A stretch of DNA of 12,604 bases from an uncultured Flavobacterium sp. (GTDB taxonomy: Bacteria; Bacteroidota; Bacteroidia; Flavobacteriales; Flavobacteriaceae): contig NZ_CALFIG010000208.1 of assembly GCF_937876455.1 (NCBI RefSeq), positions 1 to 12,604 on the forward strand, written 5' to 3'. A model generated the notes under the pieces. That model did not search any database. It was not told the origin of the DNA and was given only the letters and a program-made list of their open reading frames with translations. Below are positions 6,454 through 12,604 of this stretch, in pieces; positions within the stretch are counted from its first letter, which is position 1; the number at the start of each line of letters is the position of its first letter. Both the position numbers and the translations under genes were made by a program.

Positions 6454-8102
6454 GAAAATTAATTTACCTATTATTATTTTTCAATTCCGTTGTTTTTGCT
6501 CAAACAAACGGTATAACCTATCAGGCAGTGATTTATTATCCCAACGGACAAAATGTCCCTGGAGTTAATATTCAAAATAGTCCAATGGCTAATAAGCCTG
6601 TTTGTTTAGAGTTTTCTTTACTTGATAATTTATCTCAATTGGAATATCAAGAAACAATTCAAACAACTACTGACGCTTATGGAATGGTTAATTTGGTTAT
6701 TGGTTCAGGAAACCAAACAGGGGGTTATGCCAGTTCATTCAATGCAGTTGTTTGGAACACAACAACAAAAACATTAAAAGTTCAATTAGATGCATCAGGT
6801 TCTTGTCAACAATTTATTCTCTTGAGTGATAAACCTTTATCTTCAGTTCCTTTTGCTTATGCATCAGTAACAGCTAATAATGTTTCTGGAATAGTAAGTT
6901 TACAAAATGGAGGAACTGGCGCAACAACTCCATCTAACGCTAGAATTAATCTAGGTTTAGGTAATGTGGATAACACTTCAGATTTGAATAAGCCAATTTC
7001 AACAGCTACTCAAACAGCATTAGATACAAAAGAAAATACAGCCAATAAGTCAACTACCACAACTTTAGGTACGAGTGACGTTTTATTCCCAACACAAAAT
7101 GCGGTTAAAACCTATGTAGATACACAAGTTGCTTCTGCTACAATTGCAGATGCTACTTCAACTGTAAAAGGTAAAATTCAATTAGCAGGTGATTTAGGCG
7201 GAACAGCTGCTTCTCCTACAGTTCCAGGATTGGCAAACAAAGAAAATACCATTACCGCAGGTACTACTTCTCAATATTTTAGAGGAGACAAGTCTTGGCA
7301 AACCCTAGACAAAACAGCTGTTGGTTTAGCCAATGTTGATAACACTTCAGATGCTAACAAGCCAATTTCAACAGCTACTCAAACAGCATTAGATACAAAA
7401 GAAAATACAGCCAATAAGTCAACTACCACAACTTTAGGTACGAGTGACGTTTTATTTCCAACACAAAATGCGGTTAAAACCTATGTAGATACACAAGTTG
7501 CTTCTGCTACAATTGCAGATGCTACTTCAACTGTAAAAGGTAAAATACAACTAGCAGGAGATTTAGGTGGAACAGCGGCATTGCCAAGTATAACGAATAC
7601 CGCTGTAATAAGTAAAGTATTAACAGGTTTTACAAGCGGTTCAGGAATAATTGCGGCTACTGATAATATACTACAAGCGATACAAAAATTAGATGGTAAT
7701 ATTGCTTTAAAAGCTCCCTTAAACTCACCTGGTTTAACAGGCACACCAACAGCACCAACAGCATCTGCAGGAACGAACACTACACAAATTGCTACAACAG
7801 CATTTGTAACAACAGCGGTAAGTAATTTAAGTGTAAGTACAAAATCGGCTAATTATACAGCAACCAATACAGATAGCACTTTATTCTGTGATGCTAGTAC
7901 AGCGGGTTTTACACTTACACTACCAAGTGCTGCTGCAAATAATGGAAAAATAATTGTAATACGAAAAGTGGACAGTACAAATAATGCTTTAACCGTTTCT
8001 CCAAGTTTAATTTGGAGCGGATCAAATACAGTTTCATCTGTTAATTACGCTACAACCATTAGGGTACAATCTAATGGTACAAGTTGGTATATTATAGAAT
8101 AA
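6450..8102 (+). CDS. Secreted phage-tail-fibre-like surface protein with a 123-residue repeat
   Basis: This 550-residue protein has a Sec signal peptide (to about residue 17, FAQ). Residues about 20-140 ('GITYQAVIYYPNGQNVPG', 'TDAYGMVNLVIGSG', 'LSSVPFAYAS') resemble the beta-rich N-terminal region common in Bacteroidota surface proteins. From about 150 it turns into phage-fibre-like sequence: 'NGGTGATTPSNARINLGL' (153-170), 'NVDNTSDLNKPISTATQTAL' (172-191), 'VKGKIQLAGDLGGTAA' (239-254) and 'YFRGDKSW' (276-283). This unit is repeated with 123-residue spacing. 'SPGLTGTPTAPTASAGT' (426-442) is another classic fibre motif. The C-terminal 85 residues form a beta-rich cap. No type IX secretion C-terminal domain or S74 autoprocessing domain is seen. 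It is probably a trimeric fibre or adhesin at the cell surface. The start overlaps the barrel gene's stop (ATGA). Confidence 0.88.
   Translation: MRKLIYLLLFFNSVVFAQTNGITYQAVIYYPNGQNVPGVNIQNSPMANKPVCLEFSLLDNLSQLEYQETIQTTTDAYGMVNLVIGSGNQTGGYASSFNAVVWNTTTKTLKVQLDASGSCQQFILLSDKPLSSVPFAYASVTANNVSGIVSLQNGGTGATTPSNARINLGLGNVDNTSDLNKPISTATQTALDTKENTANKSTTTTLGTSDVLFPTQNAVKTYVDTQVASATIADATSTVKGKIQLAGDLGGTAASPTVPGLANKENTITAGTTSQYFRGDKSWQTLDKTAVGLANVDNTSDANKPISTATQTALDTKENTANKSTTTTLGTSDVLFPTQNAVKTYVDTQVASATIADATSTVKGKIQLAGDLGGTAALPSITNTAVISKVLTGFTSGSGIIAATDNILQAIQKLDGNIALKAPLNSPGLTGTPTAPTASAGTNTTQIATTAFVTTAVSNLSVSTKSANYTATNTDSTLFCDASTAGFTLTLPSAAANNGKIIVIRKVDSTNNALTVSPSLIWSGSNTVSSVNYATTIRVQSNGTSWYIIE
6954..7580 (+). 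repeat. In-frame direct repeat, 258-bp copies at 369-bp spacing
   Basis: The copy at 6954-7211 recurs at 7323-7580 with few mismatches, and a long stretch from about 6987 to 7170 is almost identical. The 369-bp spacing is 123 codons, so gain or loss of one unit keeps the frame. The sequence between copies (7212-7322) encodes the 'YFRGDKSW' link. The near-identity at DNA level points to recent duplication or ongoing gene conversion. Confidence 0.9.
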
Positions 8103-8131
8103 TAAGTACAAAAGTCAAAAAAATAAACCAT

Positions 8132-11100
8132 ATGAGAAAATTAGTATTAGTAGCATTCCTATTCAGTTATTATTGCTTTGCTCAAGTACAAAAAAAAGTT
8201 GGCGATAATGCATACACCATTAATTCCAGTGCTGTTTTTGAAGTAGAGAGCACAACAAAAGGGTTATTATTGCCACGTATGACAACGGCACAGCGAGATG
8301 CCATTACTTCGCCTGCTGAAGGATTAGTTATTTACAATACAACTACTAAACGATTAGAAACCAATTTAGGTAGTGCTGCAACTCCAATATGGACAGTAAG
8401 TGGAGGTTCAGTAAGTACTTGGACATTGAGTGTAGGCTATGCTAAAAATGAATTGGTGGTTTATACAGATGGTCAAGTGTATAGAGCTAATGCTTCAATC
8501 CCTGCAAACACAGCCTGGGCAATAGGTACTACAGGAGCTACATGGGCTGCCGTGATCAATTCTGCCGCAAAAGCAACAAATTTAATAGGAGGAAACAATA
8601 CTACCTTGTTAGGTGCTATTCCTTATCAATCAAATACTGATGTAACCACACTTTTAACCCCAAACACTACTACAACTACGAAAGTATTAACACAAACAGG
8701 AACAGGTACAAATGGTGCAGCGCCTGTGTGGGGAACTTTGGTTGCAGCTGATATTCCTACTTTAAATCAAAACACAACAGGAACTGCAGCGAATGTTACA
8801 GGTACTGTTGCTATTGCTAATGGTGGTTCAGGACAAACTACACAACAAGCAGCTATTAATGCACTTACAGGTACACAATCTTCAGGAAAGTATTTACGAA
8901 GTGATGGAACCAATGCTACATTATCAGCAATTGCCGCAGCTGATGTGCCTACTTTAAATCAAAATACAACTGGTTCAGCTAGTAAATCAACAAATTTAAT
9001 AGGAGGAAACAATACGACCTTGTTAGGTGCTATGCCCTATCAATCAAACACTGATGTAACCACGCTTTTAACCCCAAACACTACTACAACTAAAAAAGTA
9101 TTAACACAAACAGGAACAGGTACAAATGGTGCAGCGCCTGTGTGGGGAACTTTGGTTGCAGCTGATATTCCTACTTTAAATCAAAACACAACAGGAACTG
9201 CAGCGAATGTTACAGGTACTGTTGCTATTGCTAATGGTGGTTCAGGACAAACTACACAACAAGCAGCTATTAATGCACTTACAGGTACACAATCTTCAGG
9301 AAAGTATTTACGAAGTGATGGAACCAATGCTACATTATCAGCAATTGCCGCAGCCGATGTGCCTACTTTAAATCAAAATACAACTGGTTCGGCTGGTAAA
9401 TCAACAAATTTAATAGGAGGAAACAATACGACCTTGTTAGGTGCTATACCCTATCAATCAAACACTGATGTAACCACACTTTTAGCCCCAAACACTACTA
9501 CTACTAAAAAAGTATTAACACAAACAGGAACAGGTACAAATGGTGCAGCGCCAGTATGGGAAACGGCGATAACGCCAAAGGTTACTCTCCAAACGAGTAG
9601 TGCGACTAAACCAACCTCTCCCAATGCGGCAGATGTGCTAATTGTAACTAACGATGGTACAGCTACGGGGTTAGTAAAAGAGGTGTGGAATTATACAGGT
9701 ACAGACTGGATAAAAATACAAGGAACAGATGCTGTATCAGGTGCTGTGCTTGATAACACAGTTGCTAATTCTGCATCAATTACAACGCCAGGTAGATATA
9801 TTGTACCTGCAACTGGAACAGCAGGCTCATTTGTAGGTCAGGAAAGTAAATTTGCTGATTATGATGGTGTAAGTTTTACATTTTCAACACCTACCGATTT
9901 AATTAAAATTGTGATAACAACAGGTGTAAATGTTGGTCAAACCTGGCAATACACCGCCGCTAACCCTACAAAATGGGCACAAGTAGTTAGCAGTGCTATA
10001 TCTATTTATCCTTGGGTACTTTCAGGAGCATACACCGCAGGTACAGTAGTAAATTATCAAGGTAATTTATATCAAGCAAATGGCACCATAACTGCAAATA
10101 CTGCATTTACTGTGGGAACTACGGGAGCAACATGGGCAGCTTATTTGAAAATTGATGATAAATACGCCGTACCTACTACACCCGTAGCGGTGGCAGCAGG
10201 ACAAAGTATGCAAACGGCGATTGCTAATTTGCAGGGGCAAGTTAACGGTAAAAAAACGCTGTACGCAGATGACGGCACATTGGCCGCGAATAGAACTGTT
10301 GCGCTTGCTGATAAAACCTTGGCTATTACAAGTACAGCAACAACTGGGACAAGCCACTTAACCATAGACGGCACCACATTTAACATTGATGCTGTTAATA
10401 ACAGAGTTGGTGTTGGAACTTCCTCACCGCTAGCTACTTTAGATGTACGAAATGGGGCAGCCGTAGGTATCTCAGCTGGGACGGCGAACTCCTCACTTAT
10501 TGCATCGGTTTTGAATGTAAGCACAGGCACTGCGCTAGATGGAACGGTCGCATCAAGGGAGTTGGCCCTGCGAATGACAAGAGGCGGAACCAATGGCACT
10601 AAATGGAATATGTCTGCAGATTTTTTAGTTGGCACTTACAACGTAGGTATAAATTCACAAACACAGTTAGATATACGCCTTGCCAATGCAGGAACAAATA
10701 GTACGGATACCGATGTAATGACGCTAAGAGCAGACGGTAAAGTGGGTATAAATACTACTACTCCTAGTACCGCACTAGATGTAAACGGGCAAATCAAAAT
10801 ATCGGGTGGAGCGCCTGGCGCGGGAAAAGTTTTATCGAGTGATGCTAATGGATTAGCTAGCTGGGCGGATAACCCAAATAATTGGCCCGCCACAGGTGCG
10901 TCTGTTGCTATACCTGGCTACTTTTTCCGAGGCAAGCAGGTTTATCGGTATTTCCTTGTCGGCACCACACCCGCACAAGGGGGTGAAGTCCAGTTACTTA
11001 CAGCCTCCAACCTTGTGCGCTATGAGGGGCAGGTTCAACGAGGGAACGCAACAGACCAGTACCACGACCTACGCTTAATTGGGATGGCTGGGACGGATGC

Positions 11101-11239
11101 CGCACAGGGGCATGTTTCTCCAATATATTTCAAGGGAACGCTTAACACGCAAAATCAATCAATTAAATTTTTCAACAACGGTGGCGCTAATTTTGCATCA
11201 AGGCCGTATTGGGTAATGATTGAATACACAACTGATTAA
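8132..11239 (+). CDS. Large secreted fibre-like adhesin with phage-fibre repeats and chitin-binding-like modules
   Basis: The 1035-residue product starts at the ATG at 8132, which gives a good signal peptide (MRKLVLVAFLFSYYCFAQ). An in-frame ATG at 8084 would add 16 residues that overlap the previous gene and bury it. Modules in order are: 'VFEVESTTKGLLLPRMTTAQ' (35-54), typical of Bacteroidota fibre-like proteins; a CBM5/12-like module (97-140); about 2.4 copies of a 138-residue phage-fibre repeat (148-476, with 'IPYQSN', 'VAIANGGSGQTT' and 'KYLRSDGTN'); a linker; a second CBM5/12-like module (627-671); two 'VGI/GVGTSSPLATLDV' strand units (759-771, 870-883); and a unique C-terminal module (917-1035) with 'FFRGKQVYRY' and the end 'YWVMIEYTT', like receptor-binding tips of tail fibres. 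No S74 or type IX domain is visible. It follows the 550-residue gene by 29 bp. Likely a surface adhesin; the ligand is unknown. Confidence 0.88.
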   Translation: MRKLVLVAFLFSYYCFAQVQKKVGDNAYTINSSAVFEVESTTKGLLLPRMTTAQRDAITSPAEGLVIYNTTTKRLETNLGSAATPIWTVSGGSVSTWTLSVGYAKNELVVYTDGQVYRANASIPANTAWAIGTTGATWAAVINSAAKATNLIGGNNTTLLGAIPYQSNTDVTTLLTPNTTTTTKVLTQTGTGTNGAAPVWGTLVAADIPTLNQNTTGTAANVTGTVAIANGGSGQTTQQAAINALTGTQSSGKYLRSDGTNATLSAIAAADVPTLNQNTTGSASKSTNLIGGNNTTLLGAMPYQSNTDVTTLLTPNTTTTKKVLTQTGTGTNGAAPVWGTLVAADIPTLNQNTTGTAANVTGTVAIANGGSGQTTQQAAINALTGTQSSGKYLRSDGTNATLSAIAAADVPTLNQNTTGSAGKSTNLIGGNNTTLLGAIPYQSNTDVTTLLAPNTTTTKKVLTQTGTGTNGAAPVWETAITPKVTLQTSSATKPTSPNAADVLIVTNDGTATGLVKEVWNYTGTDWIKIQGTDAVSGAVLDNTVANSASITTPGRYIVPATGTAGSFVGQESKFADYDGVSFTFSTPTDLIKIVITTGVNVGQTWQYTAANPTKWAQVVSSAISIYPWVLSGAYTAGTVVNYQGNLYQANGTITANTAFTVGTTGATWAAYLKIDDKYAVPTTPVAVAAGQSMQTAIANLQGQVNGKKTLYADDGTLAANRTVALADKTLAITSTATTGTSHLTIDGTTFNIDAVNNRVGVGTSSPLATLDVRNGAAVGISAGTANSSLIASVLNVSTGTALDGTVASRELALRMTRGGTNGTKWNMSADFLVGTYNVGINSQTQLDIRLANAGTNSTDTDVMTLRADGKVGINTTTPSTALDVNGQIKISGGAPGAGKVLSSDANGLASWADNPNNWPATGASVAIPGYFFRGKQVYRYFLVGTTPAQGGEVQLLTASNLVRYEGQVQRGNATDQYHDLRLIGMAGTDAAQGHVSPIYFKGTLNTQNQSIKFFNNGGANFASRPYWVMIEYTTD
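8420..8551 (+). other. Encodes CBM5/12-like module, copy 1
   Basis: Residues 97-140 read 'TWTLSVGYAKNELVVYTDGQ' then 'VYRANASIPANTAW' and 'GTTGATWAAV'. The pattern W..G.Y..G..V.Y.G..Y.A...T...P..W, with the final ATW, is that of small aromatic carbohydrate-binding modules of the chitin-binding ChiC type. A paralogous copy is encoded at 10010-10144. Binding of chitin or another glycan is inferred from the pattern only. Confidence 0.5.
8573..9561 (+). repeat. In-frame tandem repeat, 414-bp unit, about 2.4 copies
   Basis: Units begin at about 8573, 8987 and 9401, each starting with the codons for 'KxTNLIGGNNTTLLGA'. The third is partial and ends near 9561, where 'PVWGTL' becomes 'PVWETA'. The spacing is exactly 414 bp (138 codons) both times. 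Copies 1 and 2 differ at only a handful of bases. Slippage or recombination would change fibre length by 138 residues without a frameshift. Short-read assembly of this stretch may be collapsed or misjoined. Confidence 0.93.
10010..10144 (+). other. Encodes CBM5/12-like module, copy 2
   Basis: Residues 627-671 read 'PWVLSGAYTAGTVVNYQGN' then 'LYQANGTITANTAF' and 'GTTGATWAAY', clearly related to copy 1 (shared W-V/T-LS, aromatic core and GTTGATWAA). The two copies bracket the phage-fibre repeats. Confidence 0.5.
10861..11100 (+). other. GC-rich segment encoding the C-terminal fibre tip
   Basis: By hand count, 132 of 240 bases (55%) are G or C, against about 28% in a sampled line of the regulator gene at 11521-11580 and 43% then 37% in the next two lines at 11101-11220. 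It encodes residues about 911-990, the start of the unique C-terminal module. The abrupt compositional change suggests this receptor-tip-like module was acquired from a different source. Confidence 0.6.
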
Positions 11240-11249
11240 CGATTAAACT

Positions 11250-11303
11250 ATGAACAAACTAATAGGCACTGCTTATACATTTACGATAGCTTTAGTTTTG
11301 TGA
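11250..11303 (+). CDS. Possible 17-residue peptide ORF after the fibre gene
   Basis: The frame reads MNKLIGTAYTFTIALVL and starts 10 bp after the adhesin stop. It has the outline of a truncated signal peptide or hydrophobic peptide. There is no clear ribosome binding site and no recognised family. It may be the remnant of a longer secreted-protein gene, or chance. Confidence 0.2.
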   Translation: MNKLIGTAYTFTIALVL

Positions 11304-11319
11304 GACCTTAATTTAATAT

Positions 11320-11421
11320 ATGAAAAACATAAAACAAATTTTAGCAAAACACTGGGCGCTATTAGGGTTAATAATAAATAGTGTTTTAACACTACTAAAT
11401 ACAGATTTAATAAATATTTAA
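11320..11421 (+). CDS. Possible 33-residue hydrophobic small protein
   Basis: The frame reads MKNIKQILAKHWALL followed by GLIINSVLTLLNTDLINI. A basic amphipathic N-terminus precedes a hydrophobic stretch (about 12-26), so it could be a single-span membrane protein, possibly holin-like in outline, though 33 residues is short. It lies between the fibre operon and the regulator gene, 26 bp before the latter. No ribosome binding site stands out and no family is recognised. It is more convincing than the preceding 17-codon frame because of its composition and position. Confidence 0.35.
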   Translation: MKNIKQILAKHWALLGLIINSVLTLLNTDLINI

Positions 11422-11447
11422 ATGTTCAAATAATTTTTTATTTAGGT

Positions 11448-12281
11448 ATGAATGTAATACTACTAAATACATCAGATGCTACTAAAAGTTTTAGTATTGA
11501 AATACAAAATCAATTGGCAAAATTTAACTATACTGTTAGTAACACTAATGCATTTGCTAATTTTGAAGAAATGTGCCTTCAAGTAGTTCATTGTAAGCAT
11601 ATTGTGTACATTGATTTAGAAGATACATGGGACACTACAAGTATTCAAAAGTTTCAAGTGCTAGCCAAAAGCGTACGTATTCTTTATGTTACAACAGTAA
11701 TTACAAAAACCTTAGTACTAGATACTTTTAATGTAGGTTGCAAAGGAATTGCTGAATTGCACTATTTTTTAACCAACGTTAAAGAAATCATGTCAATTTT
11801 ACAATCAAAAACAGGTTTTTATGTTTCACCAAATACAACCAAATATCTTTTAGATAAAAATATGACAAAGCCCATGAATTTCGTCAAATACTTAACAAAT
11901 AAAGAGAATATAGTGGCAGCATGTTTACAAAAGGGATACTCTTACAAAGAAATTTGCGACTATTTATCGCTGTCTTTAAATACAGTTCGAATGCATGTAA
12001 AAAATATTTATAAAAAGGTAAATGTAAATAGTAAATCTAATTTAGTGTTGTTTTTAGAAAAAAACAATATTCAATTAGATGTAGATTATAAAATTTCTTC
12101 ATTAAGAAACAGAAGAACACAGTATAAGTTAACTAGAAAAGAAAAACAAATATTTGAATTTATTCAAAAGGGATATACTCCTCAAGAAATTGCCACAATT
12201 ACAGATCAATCTTTGCATACAATTACCGCACAAATTAGAATCATTAAAACTAAAATTACTTCAAATTTTGTTATGCTATAA
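11448..12281 (+). CDS. Atypical response-regulator-like protein with two LuxR/GerE helix-turn-helix domains
   Basis: This 277-residue protein has three parts. Residues 1-135 follow the receiver fold of NarL-type regulators: beta-1 'NVILLNTSD', beta-3 'HIVYIDLED' with D56 at the phosphoacceptor position, beta-4 'RILYVTTV', then 'GCKGIAELHYF' and 'GFYVSPNTTKYLL' matching the usual 'GAxGYLLK' and 'GxxYxSPxxxxxLL'. The acidic pair after beta-1 is replaced by Asn/Thr and the conserved Lys is absent, so normal phosphorylation is doubtful. Residues about 149-203 are a full LuxR HTH ('LTNKENIVAACLQKGYSYKE', 'ICDYLSLSLNTVRMHVKNIY'). Residues about 228-271 are a second one ('LTRKEKQIFEFIQKGYTPQE', 'IATITDQSLHTITAQIRIIK'). 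Two DNA-binding domains in one chain are uncommon in this class. It lies just downstream of the fibre operon and may regulate it; this rests on position only. Confidence 0.87.
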   Translation: MNVILLNTSDATKSFSIEIQNQLAKFNYTVSNTNAFANFEEMCLQVVHCKHIVYIDLEDTWDTTSIQKFQVLAKSVRILYVTTVITKTLVLDTFNVGCKGIAELHYFLTNVKEIMSILQSKTGFYVSPNTTKYLLDKNMTKPMNFVKYLTNKENIVAACLQKGYSYKEICDYLSLSLNTVRMHVKNIYKKVNVNSKSNLVLFLEKNNIQLDVDYKISSLRNRRTQYKLTRKEKQIFEFIQKGYTPQEIATITDQSLHTITAQIRIIKTKITSNFVML

Positions 12282-12320
12282 TTTGAGAACATGATCACAA
12301 AACGGAGTTATTATAATATA

Positions 12321-12339
12321 AAAAGGGAACGTTCCTTTT
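12321..12339. terminator. Weak hairpin between convergent genes
   Basis: AAAAGG (12321-12326) pairs with CCTTTT (12334-12339) across a 7-base loop. It lies between the regulator stop (12281) and the stop of the minus-strand repeat gene (12338). A and T runs flank it on both sides, so it may act in both directions, but the stem is short. Confidence 0.4.
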
Positions 12340-12604
12340 AATAAAACAACTGCATCTTAGATTTAGTTCGCCACCCTGCTTGGTTTTCATAGGCTACAAA
12401 ATAAATTTTAACATCTGCTTGGTTTTCATAGTCTACAAAATAGATCTTTTTATCGGCTTGATTAGCATATTTTGTAAAAAACCATTTTCCGTTATTAGTC
12501 CCTGCTTGATTTTCATAGTTAACTTTAAAGACTTTTAAATCGGCTTGGTTTTCATACTTTACCACAAATACTTTGATAGCTGCTTGGTTTGAATAATCTA
12601 CCGA
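12338..12604 (-). CDS. YxNQA repeat protein resembling DUF6150, N-terminus beyond window
   Basis: The minus-strand frame is open from the right edge to a TAA at 12338-12340, giving 88 codons without the 5' end. A GTG at 12563-12565 lies inside a repeat and is not a likely start. The protein is made of six repeats of about 13 residues with the core '(V/K)xYxNQAxxK(V/I)(F/Y)xV', for example 'VDYENQADVKIYF' and 'VKYENQADLKVFK', ending 'YENQAGWRTKSKMQLFY'. The third unit carries an insertion ('GTNNGKWFF'). The alternating pattern suggests a short beta-hairpin or solenoid fold. It resembles what I remember of DUF6150 proteins, whose function is unknown. The gene is convergent with the regulator. 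Confidence 0.75.
   Translation of the reverse strand, partial: SVDYSNQAAIKVFVVKYENQADLKVFKVNYENQAGTNNGKWFFTKYANQADKKIYFVDYENQADVKIYFVAYENQAGWRTKSKMQLFY

Noticed and set aside
8084..8131. Upstream ATG extending the large adhesin by 16 residues
   Set aside because: It overlaps the preceding gene and would place a charged stretch before an otherwise standard signal peptide starting at MRKL.
8573..9561. CRISPR or other non-coding repeat array
   Set aside because: The units are 414 bp, in frame and protein-coding, with no short palindromic repeats separated by unique spacers.
10141..10635. 164-codon antisense open frame inside the large adhesin
   Set aside because: It runs opposite a clear protein with recognisable modules, has no start signals, and its low-complexity composition mirrors the Thr/Ala-rich sense codons. 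The other antisense frames at 7481-7780, 10067-10357 and 10636-10893 are rejected for the same reason.
6450..11239. Prophage remnant
   Set aside because: The fibre-like motifs suggest phage ancestry, but both proteins have Sec signal peptides and Bacteroidota N-termini, and no phage structural or integration gene or attachment repeats are seen. The window is too short to exclude an element beyond its edges.
10861..11239. S74 (endosialidase-type) intramolecular chaperone or type IX secretion C-terminal domain at the end of the adhesin
   Set aside because: I could not find the S74 catalytic Ser/Lys pattern or a type IX-type C-terminal sorting region. The end instead looks like a fibre-tip fold.
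11431..11438. TAATTTTT as a -7 box for the regulator gene
   Set aside because: It matches only seven of eight positions, no TTG is correctly spaced, and the region is nearly all A and T, so I did not annotate it.

Overview
The window looks like chromosomal DNA of a member of the Bacteroidota, most likely a Flavobacterium or close relative. It is AT-rich. Several exact matches to the Bacteroidota -7 promoter box TAnnTTTG lie just upstream of genes. Secreted proteins have the short 'FAQ' or 'SAQ' signal-peptide ends typical of this group. The housekeeping genes (a GGPKD-type lipoprotein, comF, glyS, thiL) also read as flavobacterial. I see no rRNA, tRNA, CRISPR array, transposase or integrase.

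Left part (1-5515), housekeeping. On the minus strand there is a truncated Ig-like-domain lipoprotein and, upstream of it, a ComF-family phosphoribosyltransferase. Diverging from comF is a membrane-anchored coiled-coil protein of unknown function, followed by glycyl-tRNA synthetase. A 17-bp perfect hairpin with T-tracts on both sides separates glyS from a convergent pair: a small outer-membrane beta-barrel protein and, upstream of it, thiamine-monophosphate kinase (thiL). The thiL start is best placed 23 codons inside the longest reading frame, directly after a promoter-like sequence.

Middle part (5687-11239), the accessory region of interest. One candidate promoter, preceded by two 8-bp direct repeats 11 bp apart, appears to drive a compact plus-strand operon. 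In order it holds a possible 23-codon hydrophobic leader ORF (overlapping the next start as TAATG), a 207-residue outer-membrane barrel protein (overlapping the next gene as ATGA), a 550-residue secreted fibre-like protein, and a 1035-residue secreted fibre-like protein. The two large proteins carry Sec signal peptides and Bacteroidota-type N-terminal regions. Their bodies are made of modules usually seen in phage tail fibres, amplified as near-identical in-frame repeats (369 bp and 414 bp). The larger one also has two chitin-binding-like modules and ends in a C-terminal module of clearly higher GC. No phage structural, packaging or lysis gene is nearby. My reading is a cell-surface adhesin or fibre locus built partly from phage-fibre parts, with the small barrel as a possible outer-membrane partner. 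This is inference.

Right part (11240-12604). Two very small ORFs (17 and 33 codons) sit between the fibre operon and a regulator that has a degenerate receiver-like N-terminus and two tandem LuxR/GerE helix-turn-helix domains. A convergent, truncated gene enters from the right edge and encodes a 13-residue 'YxNQA' repeat protein resembling DUF6150. The regulator may control the fibre operon, but only proximity supports that.
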